From contig NZ_QOUX01000042.1 in NCBI RefSeq assembly GCF_004116265.1, positions 1 to 64,000 of the forward strand: DNA of 64,000 bases, given 5' to 3'. The translations under genes and the position numbers were made by a program. The notes beneath the pieces were generated by a model that ran no database searches, was not told where the DNA came from, and was given only the letters and a program-made list of their open reading frames with translations. This document shows, piece after piece, positions 17,025 to 26,478 of the stretch (its first letter is position 1; every line of letters begins with the position of its first letter). Source of the DNA: Anaerobacillus alkaliphilus (lineage in GTDB: Bacteria > Bacillota > Bacilli > Bacillales > Anaerobacillaceae).

Positions 17025-17996
17025 TTGCAAATAAAAACGGAGAAAGAAACAGTGCTTGATATAAAACCTAAAAGAAACCTAGTTTCAAAATTGAAGCATC
17101 AAATCGATTATATAAAGAAGAATTATATCCTTTATTTGCTTATTGCTCCAGCTATTATTCTTACAATTATTTTTAAGTATATTCCTATGTATGGGGCAAC
17201 AATTGCATTTAAGGATTTTAGCCCAATGAGAGGAATTATGGGCAGTGAGTGGGTGGGCTTTAAGCACTTTACAACCTTTTTAGAGTCACCAAATTTTTTA
17301 AATATTTTTATGAATACGCTTAAATTAAGCTCTTTTGAATTGTTGATAGGTTTTCCGATCCCGATCATCTTAGCGTTGATGCTTAATCAGTTGAGGAGAG
17401 CAAAGGTTAAAAAGAATATTCAATTAGTTTTATATGCACCGCATTTTATTTCCGTAGTAGTAGTTTCAGGGATGGTATTTCTTTTTCTATCACCGGCAGG
17501 TCCAATTAATGCGATATTAACGATTTTTATGGATAAGCCAGTTTCGTTCATGTCCAACCCAGATTCGTTTAGGTCGATTTACATTTTGTCTGGAGTATGG
17601 CAAGGGGCAGGCTGGGCATCAATCATTTATGTTGCAGCACTCGCCAATGTTGACCCTCAGTTACATGACGCAGCAACCGTTGATGGTGCCTCCTTATTAC
17701 AACGTATTTGGCATATAGACATACCAACGCTGAAGCCCGTGATGGCAGTACTTTTTATTTTGGCAGCAGGTGGGATCATGGCAATTGGTTTTGAAAAAGC
17801 ATATTTATTGCAAACATCAATGAACATCCCTACATCTGAGATTATTCCAACTTATGTTTATAAAAGAGGTTTACTTGCAGGGGATTATTCATTCGCTACG
17901 GCTGTTGGTATATTTAACGCTATTATAAACGTGTTTTTATTACTGTTTGTTAACCAAGTAGTTAAGAAGTTAAATGAAGGTGAAGGTCTGTTATAG
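17025..17996 (+). CDS. ABC sugar permease, LplB/YtcQ-operon type
   Basis: A 323-residue inner-membrane permease with six predicted TM helices starting at about residue 35. The cytoplasmic EAA loop is DAATVDGASLLQRIWHIDIP. It pairs with the permease at 18012 and the lipoprotein at 18917 to import oligosaccharides. The start is TTG at 17025 behind AAAGGAGG (17008-17015). There is no nucleotide-binding subunit in the operon, so a shared MsmX-like ATPase encoded elsewhere is expected. It lies between the cre site and downstream fructan enzymes, so fructo-oligosaccharides are the likely cargo. Confidence 0.92.
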   Translation: MQIKTEKETVLDIKPKRNLVSKLKHQIDYIKKNYILYLLIAPAIILTIIFKYIPMYGATIAFKDFSPMRGIMGSEWVGFKHFTTFLESPNFLNIFMNTLKLSSFELLIGFPIPIILALMLNQLRRAKVKKNIQLVLYAPHFISVVVVSGMVFLFLSPAGPINAILTIFMDKPVSFMSNPDSFRSIYILSGVWQGAGWASIIYVAALANVDPQLHDAATVDGASLLQRIWHIDIPTLKPVMAVLFILAAGGIMAIGFEKAYLLQTSMNIPTSEIIPTYVYKRGLLAGDYSFATAVGIFNAIINVFLLLFVNQVVKKLNEGEGLL

Positions 17997-18011
17997 GAAG
18001 GAGGAAACCGA

Positions 18012-18887
18012 ATGAACAACTCAAAAGGCGACCGTATGCTGTTATTAATCAATAATGTGTTATTAGGTATCATAGTACTTGTTGTTCTAGCCCCACTTTT
18101 ATACGTATTACTGGCATCATTTTTACAACCAAATGTGTTAATTTCAAAAGGGTTTTCTTTCAATGCAACTGACTGGACCCTCGAAGGCTACAAACGAATT
18201 TTTAGTGATGGGACGATACTGAGAGGGTTCTTTAATTCATTATTGTATGCGACTACCTTTACGATTGTAACGGTAACAGTCTCGGTTCTAGCAGGATATT
18301 CGTTGTCGAATGATGATCTAGTTGGTAAAAAGGCGTTTATGATCTTTTTTCTAATTACGATGTTCTTTAATGGGGGACTAATCCCAACATATTTAGTTAT
18401 TAGAGATTTAGGAATGCTTAACACGATTTGGGCAATTGTACTTCCAAACGCGATTTCTGTTTGGTTCATCATTTTAGCAAGAACGTATTTTAAAGCTATT
18501 CCGAAAGAATTGAAGGAAGCAGCTAGAATTGATGGAGCATCAGAGTTTGGCATCTTCTTAAAAATTATTTTACCTTTATCAAAACCGATCATTTTTGTGT
18601 TAGCTTTATATGCCTTCATTGGACAATGGAATGCATATTTTGATGCAATGATTTATCTTGATGATCGGGAACTTTTCCCGTTGCAATTAGTTCTTCGTTC
18701 AATACTCATACAAAATGAAGTGCAACCTGGTATGATTAGCGATCAGCTAGCAATGGCAGAATTACAAAAGATTTCAGAGATGATTAAATACTCTTCCATC
18801 GTAATTGCCAGCTTACCATTATTAATTATGTATCCTTTTTTCCAAAAGTATTTTGAGAAAGGCGTTATGGTAGGTTCATTAAAATAA
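18012..18887 (+). CDS. ABC sugar permease, LplC/YtcP type
   Basis: A 291-residue second permease subunit with six TM helices and the EAA loop KEAARIDGASEFGIFLKIIL. It has GGAGGA 4-8 bp before the ATG and starts 15 bp after the first permease. The C terminus (FEKGVMVGSLK) is typical of the family. It forms the heterodimeric channel with the 17025 product. Confidence 0.93.
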   Translation: MNNSKGDRMLLLINNVLLGIIVLVVLAPLLYVLLASFLQPNVLISKGFSFNATDWTLEGYKRIFSDGTILRGFFNSLLYATTFTIVTVTVSVLAGYSLSNDDLVGKKAFMIFFLITMFFNGGLIPTYLVIRDLGMLNTIWAIVLPNAISVWFIILARTYFKAIPKELKEAARIDGASEFGIFLKIILPLSKPIIFVLALYAFIGQWNAYFDAMIYLDDRELFPLQLVLRSILIQNEVQPGMISDQLAMAELQKISEMIKYSSIVIASLPLLIMYPFFQKYFEKGVMVGSLK

Positions 18888-18916
18888 TATAAAAAATCAA
18901 AGTGAGGAGAATTACA

Positions 18917-20524
18917 ATGAGAAAAATTTTAAAAACCATGTCAGCATTGCTACTTTCAGGAATGTTACTTGCAACAGGTTGTAGCAGTAAAACCACTCAA
19001 TCTTCTTCTGCTGAAGACTATGGTCTTTCAGGCGTAGAGTTACCGTTAGAGGACAAAGTAACATTGAACTTTATGTCACAAAGTTCACCATTAGCACCAA
19101 CAGATCCTAATGAAAAATTAATTTTTAAAAGGTTAGAAGAAAAGACGAATGTTCATATTAATTGGCGTAATTTTACATGGGATAACTTTGCAGAAAGAAG
19201 AAACTTAGCTTTTGCAAGTGGTGAGCTTCCAGATGCAATCTTTGATGCAGCTTTAGGTGATTATGATCTATTAAGACTAGCAAAAGACGGTTCTATTATT
19301 CCTGTAGAGGATTTAATTGACCAATATATGCCTAACTTACAGAAAGTATTAGAGAAAGCTCCTCAGTATCGAGCGATGATGACAGCTCCAGATGGTCATA
19401 TTTATTCATTTCCATGGATTGAAGAATTAGGTGCTGATAAAGAAAGTATTCACTCTGTAGACGTATTTCCATGGATTAACGTGAGCTGGTTAGCTGAACT
19501 TGGATTAGAAATGCCAACAACGACAGAAGAATTAAAAGAGGTACTGATTGCCTTTAAAGAAAATGATCCAGCTGGAGATGGTAAAACAATTCCAATGTCA
19601 TTTATTTATGGTCATGGCGGAGAAGATTTAACTTTCTTGTTTGGCTCATTTGGATTAGGTGATAACTGGGATCATACAGTTGTAACAGATGATGGGAAAG
19701 TTGTATTTACAGTAGCGGAAGAAGGATATAAAGAAGGTATAAAATATTTTAACGAGCTATATGAAGCAGGTTTGATTGATATTGAGGCATTTGAGCAAGA
19801 TTGGAATACGTATATTTCAAAAGGTAAAGAAAATCGTTATGGTTTATATTTCACATGGGATAAAGGTAACATTACAGGAATGAATGACACATATGATCTT
19901 ATGCCAGCTTTAGCAGGTCCTGATGGACACAAAAATGTTACGAGAACAAATGGGATGGGCTTTGATCGAAATCGAATGGTTATTACAAGTGCAAATAAAA
20001 ACCTAGAATTAACAGCAAAATGGATTGATGCCCTTTATGAACCACTACAATCAGTTCAAAACAACTGGGGTACTTATGGTGATAATGAGCAACAAAACAT
20101 TTTTGAATTTGATGAAGCAGCAGCTATGTTAAAGCATTTACCATTAGGAGATGCGTCACCTTGGGAATTAAGACAAAGAACATTTACAGCAGGACCACTA
20201 GCTATTTTAGATAGTTATTATGGAAATGTTACGACCAAACCAGATGATGCAGCTTGGAGATTGAATTTAATGAAAGATGTAATGGTTCCTGACATGAAAG
20301 CTGAAAATATTTATCCGAGAGTATTCTTCTCAATTGAGGAGCTTGATAGACTTTCTACGATCGAAACAGACTTATTTCCTTACGTAAAAAGAAAACGTGC
20401 AGAATGGATTACTAATGGTAAAGTTGAAGCTGAATGGGCAGAATATTTAACCGAACTTGATCGTCTAGGTTATCCAGAATGGTTAGAAATCAAGCAAGAA
20501 GGATATGATCGTTCTACAAATTAA
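18917..20524 (+). CDS. ABC sugar-binding lipoprotein, LplA/YtcQ type
   Basis: A 535-residue extracellular solute-binding protein. The signal peptide MRKILKTMSALLLSG and lipobox LATGC (Cys near 22) indicate a lipoprotein. The large size and segments such as PDAIFDAALGDYD and EWITNGKVEAEW are typical of LplA-type proteins that work with LplB/LplC. ATG at 18917 is chosen because GTGAGGAG (18902-18909) is its ribosome binding site; the GTG at 18902 is part of that site. It is the transport-dedicated binding protein of the locus, unlike the anchored one at 13454. Confidence 0.9.
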   Translation: MRKILKTMSALLLSGMLLATGCSSKTTQSSSAEDYGLSGVELPLEDKVTLNFMSQSSPLAPTDPNEKLIFKRLEEKTNVHINWRNFTWDNFAERRNLAFASGELPDAIFDAALGDYDLLRLAKDGSIIPVEDLIDQYMPNLQKVLEKAPQYRAMMTAPDGHIYSFPWIEELGADKESIHSVDVFPWINVSWLAELGLEMPTTTEELKEVLIAFKENDPAGDGKTIPMSFIYGHGGEDLTFLFGSFGLGDNWDHTVVTDDGKVVFTVAEEGYKEGIKYFNELYEAGLIDIEAFEQDWNTYISKGKENRYGLYFTWDKGNITGMNDTYDLMPALAGPDGHKNVTRTNGMGFDRNRMVITSANKNLELTAKWIDALYEPLQSVQNNWGTYGDNEQQNIFEFDEAAAMLKHLPLGDASPWELRQRTFTAGPLAILDSYYGNVTTKPDDAAWRLNLMKDVMVPDMKAENIYPRVFFSIEELDRLSTIETDLFPYVKRKRAEWITNGKVEAEWAEYLTELDRLGYPEWLEIKQEGYDRSTN

Positions 20525-20531
20525 GTAACGG

Positions 20532-20580
20532 TGCCTGCCACCACCCGGATATTGAAGTCTTGGTGGTGACTGGCATTTTG
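20532..20580 (+). terminator. Imperfect terminator after the importer genes
   Basis: TGCCTGCCACCACC pairs imperfectly with GGTGGTGACTGGCA across a 16-nt loop, followed by TTTTGTTT. It may allow partial read-through into the cytoplasmic GH32 gene. The left arm contains the GGTGCCTG core also seen at 20727 and 58190. Confidence 0.6.
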
Positions 20581-20772
20581 TTTAAAAGTAAGAACTTATA
20601 ATAGCGCACTTTATTGAACTGCTGCCTCTAGGGTCCATATGGTTCTCGAGGCAAAGCTGTATGAGGTAACTCTAAGGAGTATTTCATGATGTGATTGAGA
20701 TCAGTTGCTTTTGTTGCCGAGAGGCAGGTGCCTGGAGCTTTTATTGTTAACATATGTAAAGGAGAGGTTTAA

Positions 20773-22245
20773 ATGACTATGAAATATAAAGAGAAACATC
20801 GACCACAATTTCATTTTTCTCCCGAAGAAAAATGGATGAATGATCCGAACGGCATGGTATTTTTTAATGATGAATACCACCTTTTTTATCAATATCATCC
20901 ACATGGAACCACATGGGGACCGATGCACTGGGGACATGCGGTTAGTCGAGATTTAATTTGTTGGGAACAGCTTCCAATTGCGTTATACCCTGACGAGCAT
21001 GGGGCAATTTTTTCAGGTAGTGCGGTTGTAGACTGGGATAATACTTCAGGCTTTTTTGAAGAGGGGCCAGGTTTAGTAGCTATTTATACGAGCGCTGATC
21101 ACTATCCTGAATCAGACAGACCACTCCAACGCCAAAGCTTAGCTTTTAGCAAGGATAACGGGAGAACATGGGTCACTTATGAAGGAAATCCAGTTCTTTC
21201 TGATGAAAACATTCCAGATTATCGTGATCCGAAAGTGTTTTGGCATCATGAAACAAAAAAATGGGTGATGATATTAGCAACTGGTCAAACAGTCATGATT
21301 TATACCTCACTAAACCTAAAGAATTGGGAATTTGCCAGTGAATTTGGTCATAACGCAGGCTCACATGATGGCGTTTGGGAATGCCCTGACTTATTTAAAT
21401 TACCTATAGATGGTGATGAAAACAATCAAAAGTGGGCCATGCTCGTAAGTATTGGTGATAACGGAAAGAGTAAAGAAGGTTCTAGAACTCAATATTTTAT
21501 CGGAGATTTTGATGGAACTACTTTTGTCAACGAAAATCCCGACGAAACAATTCTATGGTTAGATTACGGCAGAGATAATTATGCAGGAGTGAGCTGGTCG
21601 GACATTCCAAAAGAAGATGGCAGACGAATATATATCGGGTGGATGAGCAATTGGCGTTATGCAAATTTAGTGCCAACAGAGGTATGGAGAAGTGCGATGA
21701 CGTTACCAAGGGAACTTTCTTTAACTTCAGGTGAAGAGGGAGTCCGTTTGGTACAAAATCCAGTAGCTGAAATTGAAGGTATACGTAAGGAAACAAAAGT
21801 CCATGAAGATCTTGTGATTAGAGACACAGGTACTTCTTATCCTATTAGTGAGTTAACAGAAGTAAATCTTAAATTTAAAAAGGAAAATGGAACCTCATTT
21901 GGGCTTGTTATTCAAAGTTCTCAAGAGGGAAAGACAATTATTCATTTTGATGTAGCCAAAGAAATGTTATTTGTGGATCGGACTAATTCTGGAGATAATA
22001 GCTTTTCAGATTCATTTCCTACAGTTCAAGAAGCTCCTTTGAAATTAAAAGATGGTATTCTCAAACTCCAAGTGTTTATTGATACTTCTTCAATTGAAAT
22101 TTTTGCAAACGATGGAGAAGTAGCTATTACTAGCTTAATTTTCCCGAATGAGGCAGTGAATCAACTTCAGTTTTTTTCAAATGAAGGAATAACAAACGTG
22201 CCGATATTAAAAGTAACTGAACTTAACTCAATTTGGAGTAAATAA
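20773..22245 (+). CDS. Cytoplasmic GH32 beta-fructosidase (sucrose-6-phosphate hydrolase/levanase family)
   Basis: A 490-residue enzyme without signal peptide. It has the canonical WMNDPNG nucleophile motif (Asp near 24), YRDPKVFW (Asp near 152) and WECPDLF (Glu near 203), then a C-terminal beta-sandwich (SSIEIFANDGE). It would hydrolyse imported fructo-oligosaccharides or sucrose to fructose. The catalytic half is clearly homologous to the lipoprotein at 14943, which suggests an old duplication with division into outer and inner enzymes. AAAGGAGAG precedes the ATG; a second ATG two codons later is possible. Fructokinase follows. Confidence 0.92.
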   Translation: MTMKYKEKHRPQFHFSPEEKWMNDPNGMVFFNDEYHLFYQYHPHGTTWGPMHWGHAVSRDLICWEQLPIALYPDEHGAIFSGSAVVDWDNTSGFFEEGPGLVAIYTSADHYPESDRPLQRQSLAFSKDNGRTWVTYEGNPVLSDENIPDYRDPKVFWHHETKKWVMILATGQTVMIYTSLNLKNWEFASEFGHNAGSHDGVWECPDLFKLPIDGDENNQKWAMLVSIGDNGKSKEGSRTQYFIGDFDGTTFVNENPDETILWLDYGRDNYAGVSWSDIPKEDGRRIYIGWMSNWRYANLVPTEVWRSAMTLPRELSLTSGEEGVRLVQNPVAEIEGIRKETKVHEDLVIRDTGTSYPISELTEVNLKFKKENGTSFGLVIQSSQEGKTIIHFDVAKEMLFVDRTNSGDNSFSDSFPTVQEAPLKLKDGILKLQVFIDTSSIEIFANDGEVAITSLIFPNEAVNQLQFFSNEGITNVPILKVTELNSIWSK

Positions 22246-22247
22246 TT

Positions 22248-22288
22248 TGAAAGCTCTAATCAATGTATTGGTTAGAGCTTTCTTCTTA
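22248..22288 (+). terminator. Hairpin between GH32 and fructokinase
   Basis: GAAAGCTCTAATCAAT/ATTGGTTAGAGCTTTC is a nearly perfect 16-bp stem but is followed only by TTCTT. It could be a weak terminator or an mRNA-stabilising hairpin within the operon. Confidence 0.6.
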
Positions 22289-22312
22289 AGGTAAGAAAGG
22301 TGGAGAGTAAAC

Positions 22313-23281
22313 TTGAAAAATCGTTCAGTTATCTGTATTGGAGAATTGTTAATCGATTTTTTCTGTACTGATGTGGATATTGATTTAGTAGAAGGGAAGA
22401 ATTTTCAAAAGCAGGCAGGTGGAGCCCCAGCGAATGTATGTGCAACACTTGTCAAGTTAGGAGGAACTGCTTTATTTAGTGGAAAAGTTGGAAATGATCC
22501 TTTTGGCCATTTTTTAATACGTACTTTAGATGAAGCGAACGTTGATACATCGATGGTTGTATTAGATGATAAGAAACCAACGACTATGGCTTTTGTATCC
22601 TTACAAAAAAATGGCGAAAGGGATTTTGTCTTTAATAGAGGTGCTGATGCGTTTTTATCAGAGGGTGACCTCGATAAAGAAAAACTAAAAGAAGCTAGCA
22701 TATTACATTTCGGTTCAGCTACTGCGCTATTATCTGATCCCTTTCAATCTCTATATTTAAATACGATGAAATCTGCAAAAACTGAAGGCAAATTTATTTC
22801 ATTTGACCCTAATTATCGATCAGCCCTTTGGGGTAGTAAAGAAACAATTTTTTGCGATTTAGTTAAGCAAGGCGTCGCTCTAGCGGACTTTGTTAAGGTT
22901 AGTGATGAAGAACTCAAAATCATCACAGGTGAAAGTGAATTGAAGAAAGGTATTCTAGTGCTTCATCAACTAGGAGCAAAATTAGTAGCCGTTACCTTAG
23001 GAAAAGAAGGAACAATGATTTCAAATGGAATGAATTCAGAAATAGTGCCTAGTATTTCAGTTGTTTCCGTCGATTCAACAGGTGCTGGAGATGCATTTGT
23101 AGGCGCTACTCTTTTCCAATTGGCTAAAGAAGAGAATCCTAAAGAGGTTATTAAAGATTTTGAAGTTCTTAAAAAAATCATTTTCTTTAGTAATATTGTA
23201 GGCGCCTTAGTATGCACTAAAGTAGGTGCAATCTCTGCAATACCAACCATTGAGGAGATTGAAGGGCAGCGATTTTTTTGA
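22313..23281 (+). CDS. Fructokinase (PfkB/ribokinase family)
   Basis: A 322-residue sugar kinase. The first PfkB signature is [16 protein letters not shown]. The second is [11 protein letters not shown], with catalytic Asp and anion hole. [10 protein letters not shown] is typical of ScrK-like fructokinases. It would convert intracellular fructose released by the GH32 enzyme to fructose-6-phosphate. The start is TTG at 22313 behind AAAGGTGGAG. It is the last gene of the fructan cluster, followed by a terminator. Confidence 0.88.
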   Translation: MKNRSVICIGELLIDFFCTDVDIDLVEGKNFQKQAGGAPANVCATLVKLGGTALFSGKVGNDPFGHFLIRTLDEANVDTSMVVLDDKKPTTMAFVSLQKNGERDFVFNRGADAFLSEGDLDKEKLKEASILHFGSATALLSDPFQSLYLNTMKSAKTEGKFISFDPNYRSALWGSKETIFCDLVKQGVALADFVKVSDEELKIITGESELKKGILVLHQLGAKLVAVTLGKEGTMISNGMNSEIVPSISVVSVDSTGAGDAFVGATLFQLAKEENPKEVIKDFEVLKKIIFFSNIVGALVCTKVGAISAIPTIEEIEGQRFF

Positions 23282-23331
23282 AGTAAGGGGACTGTTCTTG
23301 AAAGAGATAATCGGAAGTTTTGCGCGAAAAA

Positions 23332-23370
23332 AGCACGTTAAGCAGGTTTAAGCTGCTTAATGTGTTTCTT
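23332..23370 (+). terminator. Terminator of the fructan cluster
   Basis: CACGTTAAGCAG/CTGCTTAATGTG stem (23334-23364) followed by TTTCTTTGT. Confidence 0.75.
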
Positions 23371-23522
23371 TGTGTTTTGGTGTATGCATTACACGCAAAA
23401 TTTTAGATTGCGCACGAAGCATGAATTCGCGGACCCTTTACAGTATTCAAAAATAAGGGCTTTCTCAATTGAATATTTAATGTAAGTATAGGTCATAAAT
23501 TCTAATTTTATGTTTTACTTTC

Positions 23523-23563
23523 TCATGAAAAGCAACCTCCAATCATAAATTGAGTTAAGGACA
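23523..23563 (+). promoter_or_regulatory. Sigma-E-like promoter of spoVR
   Basis: TCATGAA (23523-23529), a 14-bp spacer and CATAAATT (23544-23551) fit the sigma-E pattern (-35 near CATATT, -10 CATACAAT). SpoVR is a sigma-E regulon gene in Bacillus subtilis. The same block with the same spacing occurs at 9779. Confidence 0.55.
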
Positions 23564-23581
23564 TCTGAGGAGGGATTACTG

Positions 23582-24988
23582 ATGACAAATGATCGTGAAT
23601 TAGTAAAGGCAATTGACGAAATTACAGAAATTGCTGAAGGATTTGGCTTAGATTTTTACCCAATGCGTTATGAAATTTGTCCTGCAGATATTATATATAC
23701 GTTTGGGGCTTATGGGATGCCAACCCGTTTTTCGCATTGGAGCTTTGGAAAGCAATTTCATAAAATGAAAATACACTATGATCTTGGATTGAGCAAAATA
23801 TATGAGCTAGTCATTAACTCAAACCCTTGCTACGCATTTTTATTAGACACCAATTCACTGATTCAAAATAAGTTAATCATTGCCCATGTTCTAGCTCATT
23901 GTGATTTTTTTAAGAATAATGTTAGATTTTCAAATACTAGAAGAGATATGGTTGAAAGTATGACCGCAACAGCAGAGCGTATCGCTCATTATGAAATGAT
24001 CCATGGAAAAGAGGAGGTTGAAACCTTCTTAGATGCAGTGCTTTCTATTCAAGAACATATTGACCCGAGTCTAGTGCGACCTAAATTAGCTTGGACACTA
24101 GAGGATCTAGAGGAGGAAGATGACAAACGAAAGTCAAGCTCACCATATGATGATCTGTGGAATTTAGGGAAAAGAGATGATGAACCAAAACCAAGAAAAA
24201 AGAAAAAGCATTTTCCACCACAACCTGAAAAGGACATTCTGTTATTTATCGAAGAATATAGCCGTGAACTCGAACCTTGGCAAAGGGACATCCTCACAAT
24301 GATGCGGGAAGAAATGCTGTATTTCTGGCCACAATTAGAAACAAAGATCATGAACGAAGGCTGGGCTTCGTATTGGCATCAACGGATCATCCGTGAAATG
24401 GATCTTACATCTGACGAAGCCATTGAGTTCGCCAAACTAAATGCAGGTGTCGTACAACCGTCAAAAACGTCGATTAATCCTTACTACCTTGGTTTAAAGA
24501 TCTTTGAAGACATTGAAGAACGCTACAATAATCCAACAGAGGATATGAAAAAACGGGGAGTAAAGCCAAACAGTGGTCGTGAGAAAATGTTTGAGGTTAG
24601 AGAGATTGAGTCCGATATCTCATTTCTTCGAAACTATTTAACCAAGGACCTTGTCCTTCGCGAAGATATGTATCTTTTTCAAAAGCAAGGTCGTGACTAC
24701 AAAATCATCGATAAAGAATGGCAGGCAGTGCGGGATCAATTAGTAAGTATGCGAGTAAATGGAGGGTTTCCGTTTATCTCAGTAACTGATGGAGACTATC
24801 TAAAAAATAACGAGTTATACCTAACCCATTATTATGAGGGTATTGAGCTTGATGTGAAGTATTTAGAAAAAGTAATGCCGTATATTCATCAACTTTGGGG
24901 AAGACCTATTCACATGGAAACACAAGTGTCAGATAAGCCAATTGTATTTACGTATGATGGGAAGAAGGTTCATCGAAGGTATTTATAG
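23582..24988 (+). CDS. spoVR: Stage V sporulation protein R
   Basis: A 468-residue SpoVR, the same length as the B. subtilis protein. Characteristic segments are the N-terminal [30 protein letters not shown] in the middle, and [10 protein letters not shown] near the C terminus. It is made in the mother cell and is needed for normal spore cortex formation; its biochemical activity is unknown. A Lys/Arg-rich stretch (RKKKKHF, about 205) lies in the linker. GAGGAGGG precedes the ATG. Confidence 0.95.
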   Translation: MTNDRELVKAIDEITEIAEGFGLDFYPMRYEICPADIIYTFGAYGMPTRFSHWSFGKQFHKMKIHYDLGLSKIYELVINSNPCYAFLLDTNSLIQNKLIIAHVLAHCDFFKNNVRFSNTRRDMVESMTATAERIAHYEMIHGKEEVETFLDAVLSIQEHIDPSLVRPKLAWTLEDLEEEDDKRKSSSPYDDLWNLGKRDDEPKPRKKKKHFPPQPEKDILLFIEEYSRELEPWQRDILTMMREEMLYFWPQLETKIMNEGWASYWHQRIIREMDLTSDEAIEFAKLNAGVVQPSKTSINPYYLGLKIFEDIEERYNNPTEDMKKRGVKPNSGREKMFEVREIESDISFLRNYLTKDLVLREDMYLFQKQGRDYKIIDKEWQAVRDQLVSMRVNGGFPFISVTDGDYLKNNELYLTHYYEGIELDVKYLEKVMPYIHQLWGRPIHMETQVSDKPIVFTYDGKKVHRRYL

Positions 24989-24999
24989 GAAGAAGGGGC

Positions 25000-25026
25000 T
25001 GTCTCGTTGGAGGCAGTCTTTTTTTA
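25000..25026 (+). terminator. spoVR terminator
   Basis: GGCTGTCTC-GTTG-GAGGCAGTC forms a 9-bp stem with two G-U pairs, followed by T7. Confidence 0.75.
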
Positions 25027-25285
25027 ATTTATTTAGAACCTTAGTTTGCAGTTATAAGAATAGACTAGTTACAACCAAACTACATGATATTAAATCAGTA
25101 GCAATAATATTAAAAAAAATTCATTATGAAATAAATATAAATAACCATGGAGAACTTCACTATAAAAATACTAATACGGAAATATAAGATAGAGAAAAAG
25201 TTAATAATTGAAGATGGTCCTAAATACTTGTCTTTCAGAACTTATTTATGTTTTCCCTCAATTACTTACTAACCAATACTCCTTC

Positions 25286-25311
25286 AAAAAAATAACCCTC
25301 TATAAAGAGGG
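25286..25311 (-). terminator. Terminator of the ComEA-like operon
   Basis: On the minus strand, CCCTCTTTATAGAGGG followed by TTATTTTTTT, just past the stop codon at 25312. Confidence 0.85.
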
Positions 25312-25470
25312 CTACTTAAATAATTTTCCTATACCTTTTCCAGTCGCTTTACCTACCACTCTTCGGCCAGCTCTTTTAGCCATTGCTTTTGGCCCTTTCC
25401 TAACAGCTTGAAAATCACCTAAAAACCTTGCAAGTTTGTATAAAAAGCCTCTAGATTTATTAATAGACAA
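25312..25470 (-). CDS. Small basic protein (52 aa), conserved-hypothetical style
   Basis: A short gene: TTG start at 25470 behind AGGTGG, stop TAG at 25312. The product begins MSINKSRGFLYKLARFLGDF and ends GKATGKGIGKLF-K. It is very basic, with Gly/Ala/Arg/Lys repeats in the C-terminal half. The pattern of an N-terminal amphipathic helix plus a GKATGK tail is one I associate with small bacterial proteins of unknown role. It begins 12 bp after the stop of the ComEA-like gene on the same strand, has a good ribosome binding site and is followed by a terminator, so it is likely real and cotranscribed. Function unknown. Confidence 0.75.
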   Translation of the reverse strand: MSINKSRGFLYKLARFLGDFQAVRKGPKAMAKRAGRRVVGKATGKGIGKLFK

Positions 25471-25481
25471 TTGAGCACCAC

Positions 25482-26114
25482 CTAAAACTTAATAATACCT
25501 TGTGCTTTTATTTCCTTTGCTCTAACTTCTCCTATTCCTTTTATACGTGTTAAATCTTCATAAGAGGCAAAAGGTCTTGTTTTTCGTAATTCTACTATCA
25601 ACGCAGCTCTTTCATCATCAATATGAAGAATTCGTTTTAATTGTTCGATAGTAGCCGTGTTTATTTTTACATAATTAGATTGGTAGGTAACCTGAGAGCC
25701 GTCACTGCTAATTGAAACAATTCTGTCAGTGCCGTTCCAGTGTACGTAAGCCCCCAATGCTTGAGATACAAAGCGTAATGGAACAAGTGTAGATCCATTT
25801 ATTACTGTTCCTGGAGTTGTTAATTCTTGAGATTTATTATTTACGTAAGCTGTTTTTTTCCCGATTGTAAGAACAACTGTAGTATCAGCCTTTTTAGCTG
25901 TTACTGTTTGTGTTTTTTGATCCCATTTTACGTCAGCTCCCAATGCTTCGAAAATTGACCGAAGAGGTACCATGGTGCTTCCATCAATCACTCTAGGATC
26001 TACAGAGAATTGCATTGTATCTCCATCAAGAATAACTTCAATGTCATTAGCAAAAGTGACGCCAGTAAAGAGTAGTAAAAAAAGTGTTGTAGTAAAAATT
26101 AGCTTTTTAATCAT
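25482..26114 (-). CDS. Secreted protein: copper-amine-oxidase-N-like repeats fused to a ComEA helix-hairpin-helix
   Basis: A 210-residue exported protein. The signal peptide is MIKKLIFTTTLFLLLFTG...FA (about 1-23). Two halves of a stalk-type domain follow: DPRVIDGSTMVPLRSIFEAL with GADVKWD, then GTVINGSTLVPLRFVSQALG. Residues about 150-210 form a ComEA-like DNA-binding helix-hairpin-helix pair (INTATIEQLKRI, LTRIKGIGEVRAKEI). In competence, ComEA binds incoming DNA at the surface. Here the fold is mounted on a cell-wall-type domain rather than a membrane helix. ATG at 26114 is preferred over GTG at 26123, which lies in its AAAGGG ribosome binding site. Confidence 0.85.
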   Translation of the reverse strand: MIKKLIFTTTLFLLLFTGVTFANDIEVILDGDTMQFSVDPRVIDGSTMVPLRSIFEALGADVKWDQKTQTVTAKKADTTVVLTIGKKTAYVNNKSQELTTPGTVINGSTLVPLRFVSQALGAYVHWNGTDRIVSISSDGSQVTYQSNYVKINTATIEQLKRILHIDDERAALIVELRKTRPFASYEDLTRIKGIGEVRAKEIKAQGIIKF

Positions 26115-26123
26115 GTTAAACAC

Positions 26124-26478
26124 CCTTTCATAATTATTATCAATGAGTTATTCTCCAACTAATCATTAATTTCCTTTATTTAGGACAAAAGTTTCATATA
26201 TTACTTGTTCAATACATAAGCTATCACCTTAAGTAGTTCAGCTAACTAAAATAGTTTATCGAAACGCGGATATGATTTGTCAATTCTCCATTTCGGGATA
26301 ATTTCTTCTGTAACCCTATTTAATAGGCATCAAATTTGTTTTCAAGTCTCTTGCCTATGATAGGAAGAAGGTCTATAAGTAGATGAAAAGTCTGTCTCGG
26401 CAGTCTTTTTTATTAGATATCTTATTTTTGGTCATACTAAACTTCAAATGTAAAAACTTGAAAAATAGGAGGATCACA
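26124..26478. other. Intergenic region, divergent promoters
   Basis: About 355 bp between divergent genes, AT-rich. A weak hairpin with a T run lies at 26386-26412 (GTCTGTCTCGGCAGTC then T6). No gene or known riboswitch was recognised. Confidence 0.5.

Larger units (their letters stand above)
23282..23581. other. Intergenic region between fructokinase and spoVR
   Basis: 300 bp. It holds the fructokinase terminator (23332-23370) and the spoVR promoter block (23523-23563). Nothing else is recognised in it. Confidence 0.6.
24989..25311. other. Intergenic region between spoVR and the convergent ComEA-like operon
   Basis: About 320 bp of AT-rich sequence with the spoVR terminator at its left end and the terminator of the convergent operon at its right end. 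Open frames here lack ribosome binding sites and are not credible genes. Confidence 0.55.

Noticed and set aside
24942-25187. 81-codon open frame after spoVR
   Set aside because: It starts inside spoVR in another frame, crosses the terminator, and has no coding-like composition.
25208-25411. Plus-strand open frame antisense to the small basic gene
   Set aside because: It has no ribosome binding site and is the complement of a well-signalled minus-strand gene (25312-25470).
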